Shown: piece by piece, positions 1 to 7,655 of the stretch | How positions within the stretch are numbered: position 1 is the first letter of the stretch | Layout: every line of letters begins with the position of its first letter | From: DAOQAK01 sp043801235 | GTDB lineage: Bacteria; Bacteroidota; Bacteroidia; Bacteroidales; CG2-30-32-10 | Direction: 5' to 3' | Assembly (NCBI GenBank): GCA_043801235.1 | Contig: JAZDMF010000131.1 | Location: 1-9,362 of the forward strand | DNA length: 9,362 bases | Notes under the pieces: generated by a model | What the model was told of the DNA's origin: nothing | Database searches by the model: none | What the model saw: the letters and a program-made list of their open reading frames with translations, nothing else | Position numbers and translations under genes: made by a program

Positions 1-187
1 GTAACGCCTGAATTCCCGCTCCAAACTTGCCTTGCTACAAGACCATCAGGGTTGACGCGCTAAAAGTTTTTGGAAAAAAGTCCCCATGTATTGTACGCCG
101 TGTTGCATACTTCGCTGCCATGTGAGATGGCAATAAGGTAAAGAATGTATTCGGGCGTACATTCTGACAGTATCTTACTCTAAGGGA
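1..187. other. Unassigned left flank ending inside a synthetase gene; possible mobile-element end
   Basis: No gene is recognisable here. All three forward frames contain stops, and none continues the N-terminal half of the synthetase that begins just to the right. Two small hairpins are visible. GCCAT (117-121) pairs with ATGGC (127-131) around a 5-base loop, and GAATGTA (143-149) pairs perfectly with TACATTC (158-164) around an 8-base loop. The synthetase homology starts abruptly near 188, so this stretch is probably the end of an inserted element, or a rearrangement or assembly join. A terminal hairpin close to a junction without an inverted repeat would suit an IS200/IS605-type end, but no transposase part is visible, so that identity is speculative. 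Confidence 0.35.
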
Positions 188-193
188 TTTCGA

Positions 194-985
194 ATGCTGA
201 TGCGTGAAAACAAATCAGTTTTCCTGAAACACGATTTTTCAAAACTGAAACATATTTTCAGTGTGGGCGAATACCTGAATCCTGAAATCGTTCACTGGTC
301 GCGCGAACTTTTTGGAAAAGACATTTACGATACCTGGTTCCAGACAGAAACAGGCAGTATTATGATCACCAACAAACCGGGAATTCCTGTTAAGCCAGGT
401 TCCATGGGAAAACCCAATGGACGCATAGAAGCCGCTATTATTTCCGATGAAGGAAATATTCTTGATGCAAAAGAAACAGGACATCTATGCGTTAAAGAGG
501 GGTGGGATTCTATGATGTGCAATTATTTGAACAACGAAGAAATATATAAAAAGAAATTCAAGGATGGGTATTATTATTCCGGTGATCTGGCTTACCGTGA
601 CGAAGAAGGATATTACTGGTTTGCAGGAAGAAACGATGATGTAATAAATACTGCAGGCCATTTGATCAATCCGTTTGAAATTGAAAGTGCTTTGCTGGAA
701 ATTCCTGAAATAGCCGAATCCGGTGTAATCGGAGCGCCTGATGAAATACTTTTGGAAAAAGTTGTCACCTTTGTAAGCCTGAAAGACCCGTTTTCATGGA
801 ACGATGATCTGGAAATGAAAATACGGCTTTATCTCGCAAATAAATTATCATCAATAGCAACGCCACAGGAAATAAAAGTTATTAAAGAAATACCGAAAAA
901 CAAAAACGGGAAAATCATGCGCCGGGTGCTGAAAGCCTGGTACGAAGGAAAAGACCCGAAGGATATTTCAACGCTTGATGTTTAA
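194..985 (+). pseudogene. C-terminal half of an acetyl/acyl-CoA synthetase (AMP-binding enzyme), 5'-truncated
   Basis: Intact members of this ANL family activate a carboxylic acid with ATP to an acyl-AMP and transfer it to CoA in the cytoplasm. Seen here: the A5 motif YDTWFQTETG (residues 45-54), YYYSGD (126-131, motif A7), the hinge GRNDDVINTAGH (145-156, motif A8), and the C-terminal PKNKNGK motif whose Lys240 is the expected catalytic and acetylatable lysine. The family is normally about 550-650 residues, so only roughly the last half (263 residues) is present. The P-loop TSGTTG-type motif and most of the large N-terminal domain are missing. The reading frame is open back to about 137, but the residues before the FRMLM segment (GKECIRAYIL...) do not resemble the family. 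Homology therefore stops near 188-194. Without the ATP-binding P-loop the product cannot be a working synthetase. The call as a CoA-ligase remnant is firm; the acyl substrate is unknown. Confidence 0.85.
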
Positions 986-1001
986 AAGAAAAAAAATGTA
1001 T

Positions 1002-1009
1002 TAATTTTG
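1002..1009 (+). promoter_or_regulatory. Candidate Bacteroidota -7 element upstream of holB
   Basis: TAATTTTG matches the Bacteroidota -7 consensus TAnnTTTG. It lies 17 bases after the synthetase stop and 233 bases before the holB start. No convincing -33 TTTG sits at the usual 19-21 base spacing; the nearest TTG, at 975-977, is too far. If it is used, the whole heptamer tract would be in the 5' leader of the holB transcript. A weaker one-mismatch match (AAATTTTG, 1212-1219) lies closer to holB. Confidence 0.3.
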
Positions 1010-1019
1010 AACGTATAAT

Positions 1020-1208
1020 CAGTAGGCGGTTTTCAGCCAGCAGTAGGCAATAATAATAACAAAAACTGAAACTGGGAACCGGTGATAAGGCGAAGAAGCG
1101 ATAATGCGAATCAATAGGTTATAACTGAAAACTAAAAAACCGAAACAGCGACAAGAAGCCAATCACCAGTAGGCAGTCTACGACAAACGATTTAACGTCA
1201 AACGTCTA
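1020..1208 (+). repeat. Degenerate tandem tract with 7-base period upstream of holB
   Basis: This non-coding stretch can be cut into 27 consecutive 7-base units with one unbroken phase. The identical unit CAGTAGG occurs at 1020, 1041 and 1167, which are offsets of exactly 3 and 18 units. Neighbouring units are visibly related: CAGTAGG then CAGTCTA, CTGAAAA then CTAAAAA, CGACAAA then CGATTTA, ACGTCAA then ACGTCTA. The units are diverged rather than identical, so the tract looks like an old or constantly re-edited heptamer array. It fills most of the gap between the synthetase remnant and holB. A second tract of the same period lies at 6503-6544. Function is unknown. Confidence 0.7.
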
Positions 1209-1242
1209 ACAAAATTTTGAACTTTTTTTAACATTCGTATTA

Positions 1243-2367
1243 ATGCAATTCAGTAAAGTAATCGGACAGGAACAGGTTAAAAAAAGATTAATTCGTTCTG
1301 TAAAAGAAAACAGGGTGAGTCATGCTCAATTGTTTCTTGGACCCGAAGGTTGCGGTAAACTTGCTTTGGCTGTGGCTTATGCGCAATATGTTTGTTGCGG
1401 GGATAAAAAAGAGAATGATTCATGCGGTGTTTGCCGCTCATGCATTAAATTTCAAAAAATAGCTCATCCCGATCTGCATTTTATTTATCCTATTTCAGCC
1501 ACAAAGGATAAACCGGTAAGCTCGGTTTTTATCAGCGACTGGCGCGAACTTGTTCTGAATCAGGAATGTTATATAGGACTCGAAGACTGGTACAAAGCCA
1601 TTGGCCTCGAAACAAAACAGGGAATAATAAATGCAGGCGATTGTAATGAAGTTATTAAGACATTAGGGCTGAAAGCATATGAAGCAGAATATAAAATTAT
1701 GATCATCTGGATGGTGGAAAAGCTTTTCCATTCAGCCGCACCGAAGTTGCTTAAAATTCTTGAAGAACCACCTGACAAAACATTATTCCTTCTGGTTTGC
1801 AAAGATCATGAACAGGTTATCAGCACCATAATTTCACGTACCCAGATTATCAAAATACCTCGCATAGCTGAAAAAGACATGGTTCATGCTCTTATTGAAA
1901 AACATAAACTGGTGCCCAGGCGTGCTCACGAAATTTCGCGCATGGTGGATGGAAATTATATTGAAGCACGGAAACTGACAGACGAAAACCAAGACGATTT
2001 TAACTTCATGAAATTGCGCGACTGGATGCGAAGCTGCTATAAAGACAATGTTCCCGATTTGATAAAATGGGCAGATGAAATCGGACGCATAGGGAGAGAA
2101 AAACAAAAGGATTTTTTATTGAACACCCTGCGATTACTCAGAGAAAGCATTCTTATTTCTTCAGGAACGCAGGATCTGATAAAAATTGACGGAGAAGAGC
2201 AAAAATTTGCATCAGGTTTTGCGCCCTTTATTCACCCCCAAAATGCGGAAAATATCATAAACGAATTCAACGATGCCGTTTTTCATATAGAACGCAATGC
2301 AAACGCACGCATCTTGTTTCTTGACCTGTCGCTGAAAATAGCAGAATTGATAAAAATTAAAGCCTGA
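1243..2367 (+). CDS. holB: DNA polymerase III subunit delta' (clamp loader)
   Basis: The 374-residue product is the delta' subunit of the clamp loader, which opens the beta sliding clamp and places it on primed DNA. Seen in the sequence: an AAA+ domain beginning VIGQEQVKKRL; a degenerate Walker A GPEGCGK (33-39) followed by Leu instead of Ser/Thr, as expected for a non-hydrolysing delta'; a zinc module with Cys52, Cys61, Cys64 and Cys67 in the C-x8-C-x2-C-x2-C spacing; LLKILEEPP (169-177); and the ISRT segment with Arg199 as the arginine finger. Length is normal for Bacteroidota delta'. The start at 1243 gives the usual MQF..IIGQE-type N-terminus. ricT follows after 91 bases, an adjacency also known in Bacillus subtilis. 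There is no clear Shine-Dalgarno sequence, which is normal for the phylum. Confidence 0.93.
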   Translation: MQFSKVIGQEQVKKRLIRSVKENRVSHAQLFLGPEGCGKLALAVAYAQYVCCGDKKENDSCGVCRSCIKFQKIAHPDLHFIYPISATKDKPVSSVFISDWRELVLNQECYIGLEDWYKAIGLETKQGIINAGDCNEVIKTLGLKAYEAEYKIMIIWMVEKLFHSAAPKLLKILEEPPDKTLFLLVCKDHEQVISTIISRTQIIKIPRIAEKDMVHALIEKHKLVPRRAHEISRMVDGNYIEARKLTDENQDDFNFMKLRDWMRSCYKDNVPDLIKWADEIGRIGREKQKDFLLNTLRLLRESILISSGTQDLIKIDGEEQKFASGFAPFIHPQNAENIINEFNDAVFHIERNANARILFLDLSLKIAELIKIKA

Positions 2368-2381
2368 TAGCTGAAAATTAT

Positions 2382-2389
2382 TAACTTTG
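2382..2389 (+). promoter_or_regulatory. Candidate promoter of the ricT-gldH-PBP operon (-7 element)
   Basis: TAACTTTG, followed by CTACC, is a full match to the Bacteroidota -7 consensus TAnnTTTG. It lies 14 bases after the holB stop and about 70 bases before the ricT start, in the only sizeable gap between holB and the envelope genes. A -33 TTTG is not evident; the region it would occupy is the end of holB. The ricT-gldH-PBP group could therefore be transcribed independently of holB, although read-through is also possible. Confidence 0.5.
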
Positions 2390-2458
2390 CTACCTTATTT
2401 TTCAAAAAGTTCAGTTTGGTTTACACACTGAATATTAATAAATAAAAAATAAAATTTT

Positions 2459-3556
2459 ATGGGTAGCAACGGATATTTATCAAGAGGCTGTGCGAATTAC
2501 CCCAAACCCATGCACCGTAACGATAATGTGTTCAGGCACGGATGCAACAAACTCGATTTGTACGATTGGTTACAAGATATTCCATCCCCCGAGCAGTTAA
2601 AAGGTTTCGATTGTGTGGAAGTGCGCTTTAAAAACAGCCGCAAAGATTTTTTCAGGCTGAGTGCAGGGATCGATGTAAGCATTGGCGATATTATTGCAGT
2701 TGAAGCGTCGCCCGGGCACGATATCGGAATTGTTACTCTCGCAGGTGAGCTGGTTTGGTATCAGATGAAAAAGAAAAAGGCGAACCCCGCTTCGGAGGAA
2801 GTAAAAAAGGTTTACAGAAAAGCCAAATCATCAGATATTGAGAAATGGGTTTCGGCTATCGAGCTTGAACAACCTACCATGCACCGCACACGCAAAATTG
2901 CCGGAGAGCTGAACCTGGAAATGAAAATTTGCGATGTGGAATTTCAGGGCGACAAAACCAAAGCCATTTTTTATTATACTGCCGAAGAACGAGTTGATTT
3001 CAGGGAAATGATAAAAATTCTTGCCGAAGAATTTATGATTCGTATTGAAATGAAGCAAATAGGTGTAAGGCAGGAGTCGAGCAGACTGGGTGGCATAGGT
3101 TCGTGCGGACGCGAGCTGTGTTGTTCTACATGGCTTACCCAGTTCAAATCGGTTTCAACAAATTCTGCCCGCATTCAGCAATTATCGCTGAATCCGCAGA
3201 AACTGGCAGGACAATGCACCAAGCTGAAATGCTGCCTGAACTACGAATACGACGCGTATGTTGATGCAATAAAAGATTTTCCCAGCAGTGAGGTTGTACT
3301 GAAAACAAAGGCTGGCGAAGCCGTTCACCAGAAAACCGATATTTTCCGCGGCATAATGTGGTATTCGTATTCCTCACAACCCGAAGCGCTGTTTCCCGTT
3401 TCCATTGAAAAGGTTGCCGAGGTTATCGAACAAAACAAAAAAAATATCCTGCCCGAAAAAGTGGAAGAACTGAATCTGAAAGAAGAGGAAACGAAAATTG
3501 ATTTTGAAAACGTAGTAGGGCAGGATGACATCACCCGTTTTGATGATAAGAAATGA
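2459..3556 (+). CDS. ricT: RicT/YaaT-like PSP1-domain protein
   Basis: The 365-residue product belongs to the PSP1 C-terminal-domain family that includes B. subtilis RicT (YaaT), part of the Fe-S-containing Ric complex that promotes RNase Y-dependent mRNA maturation and affects sporulation and biofilm control. Its role in Bacteroidota is not established. Seen: an N-terminal CVEVRFKN...F segment (52-65), the GDIIAVEASPGHDIGIV block (76-92), and a cysteine-rich core with CGRELCC (Cys216, 221, 222) and CTKLKCCLNYE (Cys253, 258, 259), consistent with metal or Fe-S binding. An acidic/lysine-rich tail of about 35 residues (331-365) follows the conserved domain. It sits next to holB, as in B. subtilis, and its TGA stop overlaps the gldH ATG, which suggests translational coupling. 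The start at 2459 is preceded by an AT-rich leader. Confidence 0.9.
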   Translation: MGSNGYLSRGCANYPKPMHRNDNVFRHGCNKLDLYDWLQDIPSPEQLKGFDCVEVRFKNSRKDFFRLSAGIDVSIGDIIAVEASPGHDIGIVTLAGELVWYQMKKKKANPASEEVKKVYRKAKSSDIEKWVSAIELEQPTMHRTRKIAGELNLEMKICDVEFQGDKTKAIFYYTAEERVDFREMIKILAEEFMIRIEMKQIGVRQESSRLGGIGSCGRELCCSTWLTQFKSVSTNSARIQQLSLNPQKLAGQCTKLKCCLNYEYDAYVDAIKDFPSSEVVLKTKAGEAVHQKTDIFRGIMWYSYSSQPEALFPVSIEKVAEVIEQNKKNILPEKVEELNLKEEETKIDFENVVGQDDITRFDDKK

Positions 3557-4026
3557 TGACTAAACTTCTGAAATATTTTTTGTTGTCTGTTCCTGTTTAT
3601 ATGCTGATGTCGTGCGATCCTTCAAGAGTTTACGATAAGTTCAAAGATATTGAAAACGCAAAATGGAACAAAAATGAACATGTGAAGTTTGATGTGCAGA
3701 TTGATGATACCGTTTCATATAACAATGTATTTATCAACATCAGGAATTCTGGCGATTACAGGTACAGCAACATTTATTTATTCATATCCACCGTTTATCC
3801 GGACCGGAAAATTTCTACCGATACGGTAGAATGCATATTGGCAAATGAAGAAGGCAAATGGCTGGGTAAAGGACTAGGCGATATAAAAGATAATCAGATA
3901 CTGTTTAAAAAAAACGTACGCTTTCACCAGACAGGAATATATACATTCGGGTTTGAACAGGCCATGCGAACCGATGATCTCAAAGGCATAAAAAGTGTTG
4001 GAATACGAATAGAAAAAATAAAATGA
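3553..4026 (+). CDS. gldH: Gliding motility lipoprotein GldH
   Basis: The 157-residue product is a predicted lipoprotein. A basic and hydrophobic signal (residues 2-19) ends in LMSC, with Cys21 as the lipidation site. The mature part shows the GldH pattern: RVYDKFKDIENAKW, a DTVSYNNVFINIRN-like beta segment, YSNIYLFISTVYPD, the DTVECILA..EGKWLGKGLGDI motif and a C-terminal FEQAMR..DLKGI segment. In Flavobacterium johnsoniae GldH is needed for gliding and belongs to the machinery linked to type IX secretion; many non-gliding Bacteroidota also keep it. ATG codons at 3553 and 3556 are both possible starts. The first overlaps the ricT stop (ATGA), and the gldH stop likewise overlaps the next gene, so it is the middle cistron of a coupled trio. 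Gliding itself cannot be inferred from this gene alone. Confidence 0.92.
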   Translation: MMTKLLKYFLLSVPVYMLMSCDPSRVYDKFKDIENAKWNKNEHVKFDVQIDDTVSYNNVFINIRNSGDYRYSNIYLFISTVYPDRKISTDTVECILANEEGKWLGKGLGDIKDNQILFKKNVRFHQTGIYTFGFEQAMRTDDLKGIKSVGIRIEKIK

Positions 4027-6329
4027 AAATTTTTAATTTTCTGAAAAACAGGTACAGGAAAGAAAAGCCCGATACCAGGACAAAATCCGGTTTCAGGAAA
4101 TACGTTAAAAATTTCTGGATCATTTACGGTTCGGCTTTTATCCTGGTTATTTTTCTTTTTATTACAACGTCTGCCGGGATGCTTGGATTCATGCCTACTT
4201 TCGAAGAGCTTGAAAATCCGAAAAGTAATCTTGCTTCCGAAATTTTTTCTGCCGACCAGGTATTGCTCGGAAAATACTATATCGAAAACAGAACGATAAT
4301 TCATTACAGCGAACTTTCCCCGAACCTTATAAATGCACTGATAGCAACCGAAGATGCCCGTTTTAGCACGCATTCAGGAATTGATTTCAGAAGCATCATG
4401 CGCGTTCTGTTTAAAAATGTACTTGGAGGAGACCGCGGCGCAGGCGGAGGCAGTACAATTACCCAGCAACTGGCAAAAAACCTTTTCCCGCGACAAGAGA
4501 ATCCTGGTTTCTTTTCCCTGGTGTTCCGTAAATTTAAAGAATGGATTATTGCTGTAAAGCTGGAACGCAATTATACTAAGGAAGAAATTCTTGCCATGTA
4601 CCTTAATACTGTTGATTTTGGCAATCAGTCGTTCGGTATCAAATCAGCAGCGAAAACATATTTCAATAAAACCCCCGCCGATCTCACCATTGATGAATCA
4701 GCGCTTTTGGTGGGAATGCTGAAAGCTCCTTCGTATTTAAGTCCCATCAATCATCCCGACCGTGCCGAAGCGCGCAGGAATACGGTTATAGGGCAAATGC
4801 TCAAATACAACTACATCAACCAACAACAGTACGATACACTCAGCATAAAGAAAATTGACATTTCGAAATACAAAGTGCAGGATCAGAACGAGGGCATTGC
4901 AACATACTTCAGGGAATATTTAAGAACAACTTTAGCGGAATGGTGCACTTCACATAAAAAAGCCGATGGTACCGAATACAATTTGTATAAGGATGGATTG
5001 AAAATTTATACCACCATCAATTCTAAAATGCAGAAGTATGCCGAAGCTGCCGTTGATGAATATATAGGCGAAAAACTTCAGCCCGAATTTGAAGAACACT
5101 GGAAAGGTGTGAAGAACGCTCCTTATGACTGGACCATGGGCGAGGATGATGTTGATGCCTTGCTTGATCAGGCCATGAGGCGGTCCGACAGGTATATTAA
5201 TTTGAAAGCTGCGGGTTTGACGGACACAATGATTAAACTCAATTTTCTTACACCGACGCACATGATGGTTTTTTCATGGAAAGGCGATCATGATACTGTT
5301 ATGACTCCCATGGATTCCATCCGTTATTATAAGTGGTATATGCAGGCAGGGCTTATGTCTGTTGAGCCACAGACAGGCTATGTGCGTGCTTATGTAGGCG
5401 GTATTAATTACAGGTATTTTAAGTTCGACCATGTATGTATGGGGAAAAGGCAGGTGGGTTCTACATTCAAGCCATTTTTATATACGCTGGCCATGCAGGA
5501 AGGTGAATTTTCACCCTGCTCAAAAGTTCCTAACGTGCCGGTAACATTTGATATGCCCGAAGGCGGAACATGGACACCGCGAAACTCAGGCGATGCAAAA
5601 GAAGGAGAAATGGTTACACTGAAATATGCTCTTGCGAATTCTATCAATTACATTTCCGCCTATCTGATGAAAAGATATTCGCCGGCTGCAGTTGTGACCA
5701 TTGCCCGGAAAATGGGGATCACAAGCAATGTTCCGCCTGTGTATTCCATATGCCTGGGTACTCCTGATCTCAGTGTTTACGAAATGACAGGCGCTTTTTC
5801 CACTTTTGCAAACAAGGGTGTGCATCTGGAGCCAATATTTGTTACACGTATTGAGGACAAAAATGGAAATATACTTGAAACCTTTTCGCCAAAAATTGAA
5901 GAAGCCATCAGCGAAGAGACAGCCTATCTTATGATCATGCTCATGAAAGGAGTTGTTGAAAGCGGAACCGGTGCAAGCATTCGCTCCACATACAAGCTGA
6001 CAAATCCTATAGCAGGAAAAACAGGAACCACGCAAAACAATAGTGACGGCTGGTTCATGGGCATCACACCTTATCTCGCTACCGGAGTTTGGGTGGGATG
6101 CGAAGACCGCAGCGTACATTTCCGCTGGACATCGCTCGGGCAGGGCGCTCATATGGCCTTGCCTATCTGGGCATTGTTCATGCAGAAAGTGTATGCTGAT
6201 AAAACACTTGGAATTAAAAAAGATGATTTCGACGCACCATCAAAAGAACTTTCGGTGGAAGTTGATTGTGCCAAATATGATAAAACTCACAAGGATGATG
6301 ATAAGGATCCGTTCAAAGACGGGTTGTAA
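4023..6329 (+). CDS. mrcA: Bifunctional class A penicillin-binding protein (PBP1A type)
   Basis: The 768-residue product polymerises lipid II into glycan strands and cross-links the peptides at the outer face of the inner membrane. Order of parts: basic cytoplasmic tail (1-31), one membrane anchor (about 32-54), GT51 transglycosylase domain with EDARFSTHSG (catalytic Glu110) and GGSTITQQLAKN (142-153), a linker, then the penicillin-binding transpeptidase domain. The last carries STFK (480-483, nucleophile Ser480), SIN (540-542) and KTGTT (666-670). All catalytic motifs are present, so it should be active and beta-lactam sensitive. The acidic, lysine-rich C-terminus (DDDKDPFKDGL) is a short tail. 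The ATG lies within the gldH stop (ATGA), implying coupling. PBP1A is the likely subtype; the exact symbol is by family only. Confidence 0.94.
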   Translation: MKIFNFLKNRYRKEKPDTRTKSGFRKYVKNFWIIYGSAFILVIFLFITTSAGMLGFMPTFEELENPKSNLASEIFSADQVLLGKYYIENRTIIHYSELSPNLINALIATEDARFSTHSGIDFRSIMRVLFKNVLGGDRGAGGGSTITQQLAKNLFPRQENPGFFSLVFRKFKEWIIAVKLERNYTKEEILAMYLNTVDFGNQSFGIKSAAKTYFNKTPADLTIDESALLVGMLKAPSYLSPINHPDRAEARRNTVIGQMLKYNYINQQQYDTLSIKKIDISKYKVQDQNEGIATYFREYLRTTLAEWCTSHKKADGTEYNLYKDGLKIYTTINSKMQKYAEAAVDEYIGEKLQPEFEEHWKGVKNAPYDWTMGEDDVDALLDQAMRRSDRYINLKAAGLTDTMIKLNFLTPTHMMVFSWKGDHDTVMTPMDSIRYYKWYMQAGLMSVEPQTGYVRAYVGGINYRYFKFDHVCMGKRQVGSTFKPFLYTLAMQEGEFSPCSKVPNVPVTFDMPEGGTWTPRNSGDAKEGEMVTLKYALANSINYISAYLMKRYSPAAVVTIARKMGITSNVPPVYSICLGTPDLSVYEMTGAFSTFANKGVHLEPIFVTRIEDKNGNILETFSPKIEEAISEETAYLMIMLMKGVVESGTGASIRSTYKLTNPIAGKTGTTQNNSDGWFMGITPYLATGVWVGCEDRSVHFRWTSLGQGAHMALPIWALFMQKVYADKTLGIKKDDFDAPSKELSVEVDCAKYDKTHKDDDKDPFKDGL

Positions 6330-6565
6330 AATATATTTTTAATAAATACATTATACAAAAGTTCACGTAAAAAAAGATAGGAGAAAGCAAATAGAAAACA
6401 GAAAATTTAAAATTAAAATAAAAAAAATAATTTTAAGGAATATTCAGTTTACCCTGTCGGATAACAGCACAACACATTATAAAATGAAGAATATATTTTC
6501 TGTTTACTATTTACTATTTGATATTTGCTATTTACAATTTATGATGCCTAACATCAATTTACAAT
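6330..6565. other. AT-rich intergenic region before the glycosyltransferase
   Basis: No open reading frame of note and no clear terminator hairpin follow the penicillin-binding protein. The first half (about 6380-6440) is A-rich with loose AAAATTT-like repetition, and the last part holds the T-rich heptamer tract listed separately. GATATTTG (6520-6527) is a one-mismatch match to the Bacteroidota -7 box and the best promoter candidate for the glycosyltransferase, but it lies inside the repeat and is weak. Confidence 0.5.
6503..6544 (+). repeat. T-rich tandem heptamer tract, 6 units
   Basis: Six consecutive in-phase units read TTTACTA, TTTACTA, TTTGATA, TTTGCTA, TTTACAA, TTTATGA. All begin TTT and differ mainly at positions 4 to 7. 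Another TTTACAA at 6558 is one base out of phase. The tract ends 21 bases before the ATG of the glycosyltransferase and is outside any gene. It has the same period as the tract at 1020-1208 but a different base composition. Confidence 0.75.
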
Positions 6566-7501
6566 ATGCCGGCTGAAAATATACTTAGTGTTGTTATTCC
6601 TGCTTATAATGAAGAGCAGAATGTTGCACCCTTGTACCAGGAGTTGACGGCAGTTTTGAAAACCACCGGCTTTGATTATGAAATAATTTTTGCTGATGAT
6701 GGCAGTCGTGACAATACATTCGAAGAAATAAAAAAGCTTTCAGCACAAGACCCGAAAGTATCGGGAGTTTCGCTCTCACGTAACTTCGGCCACCAGGTAG
6801 CTATCATGGCAGGACTACAGCAGGCACAAGGGGATTTGGTTGTTATGATGGACGCTGACCTGCAGCATCCGCCTGAAATTATTCCCCGATTGCTTGAAGA
6901 ACAAAAGAAAGGCTATGACATAGTAAACACCCGGAGACTTGATGCAAAAGGAACAGGTGCACTGAAAAAAGGCTCATCGAAAATGTTCTACGGAATTTTA
7001 AACAGGCTTTCCGATGTAAGGATTGAGCCGGCAGCAGCCGATTTCCGCTTGCTTACGCGCAAGGCTGTTGACGCGTTTCTGCAGTTTGAAGAGCGTGACA
7101 GGTTTACAAGGGGGCTCATAAGCTGGATGGGATTCAGGCAATCAATAATTGAATATACAGCATCTGCAAGGCATTCCGGAAAATCAAAATACACCCTGAA
7201 AAAAATGCTACGATTCGGAATGGATGGCATTACATCATTTTCTTCCAAACCATTAAGAATTTCATTTTATTCTGGATTCATACTCTTTATTATCGGGCTT
7301 GTTTATGCGGTGTATGCCATCATAAGGCATTTCAGCGACGATACTGTGCCGGGATGGACATCCATACTGGTTTCTGTTCTTATAATCGGAGGATTTCAAC
7401 TGCTTAGCCTCGGGATAATTGGAGAGTATATTGCGCGAATATTTAATGAGACTAAGGCAAGACCAATATATTTTATTAAGGATAAAACAAGTTTGAAATA
7501 A
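6566..7501 (+). CDS. GtrB/DPM1-type family 2 glycosyltransferase (polyprenyl-phosphate sugar synthase)
   Basis: The 311-residue product is expected to transfer a sugar from a nucleotide donor to undecaprenyl phosphate at the cytoplasmic face of the membrane, supplying lipid-linked sugars for envelope glycans. Seen: a GT-A fold beginning VVIPAYNEEQNV (9-20), FADDGSRDN (42-50), SRNFGHQVAIMAGL (71-84), and the metal-binding DAD (Asp96, Asp98) followed by LQHPPE. The ERDRFTRGL segment (176-184) and GKSKYTLKKM (205-214) are typical of the GtrB/ArnC/DPM1 group. Two C-terminal membrane helices (about 233-254 and 264-290) complete the GtrB-like form. Length is normal. A membrane-protein gene started 22 bases downstream but is now truncated. 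The sugar and acceptor cannot be told from the sequence. Confidence 0.9.
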   Translation: MPAENILSVVIPAYNEEQNVAPLYQELTAVLKTTGFDYEIIFADDGSRDNTFEEIKKLSAQDPKVSGVSLSRNFGHQVAIMAGLQQAQGDLVVMMDADLQHPPEIIPRLLEEQKKGYDIVNTRRLDAKGTGALKKGSSKMFYGILNRLSDVRIEPAAADFRLLTRKAVDAFLQFEERDRFTRGLISWMGFRQSIIEYTASARHSGKSKYTLKKMLRFGMDGITSFSSKPLRISFYSGFILFIIGLVYAVYAIIRHFSDDTVPGWTSILVSVLIIGGFQLLSLGIIGEYIARIFNETKARPIYFIKDKTSLK

Positions 7502-7523
7502 AATTTTGGTATGCTCTCCCGCT

Positions 7524-7655
7524 ATGGATAAAATAAAAGTATTTCTGAAAAAAACATTTAACGATAAGGGCGCCTGGTTAACTCTTTTATTATCGCTGAT
7601 TGTACTGATTCAAATGAAATTGTCCTGTTGCAAACAATTTTCCAGTCACCAATAA
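7524..7655 (+). pseudogene. Truncated start of a membrane-protein gene after the glycosyltransferase
   Basis: An ATG 22 bases after the glycosyltransferase stop opens a frame of 43 codons. It has a basic N-terminus (MDKIKVFLKKTFNDKGAW) followed by a hydrophobic run (LTLLLSLIVLI), as at the start of a polytopic membrane protein. After about codon 29 (near 7610) the hydrophobic character is lost and the frame soon stops at 7653-7655, within sequence that reads as the opposite-strand lipoprotein. The original gene therefore seems to have been cut by the incoming segment. It was probably the next gene of the glycan operon, perhaps a GT39-like or other integral membrane protein, but too little remains to name it. 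Confidence 0.6.

Noticed and set aside
61..187. 3' end of a group II intron at the left edge
   Set aside because: No domain V-like 34-base hairpin with the expected AGC and GUUCG-type parts could be found, so the left flank was left unassigned.
3924..4373. Antisense frame of 149 codons across the gldH/PBP junction
   Set aside because: It covers parts of two well-supported coupled genes on the other strand and shows no domain.
5586..6152. Long antisense frame of 188 codons inside the penicillin-binding protein gene
   Set aside because: It lies opposite the transpeptidase domain, whose catalytic motifs are intact. It has no recognisable protein features and is a shadow of the real gene.
6330..6480. 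Rho-independent terminator after the penicillin-binding protein
   Set aside because: The region is A/T-rich but has no stable GC-containing stem followed by a T-run.
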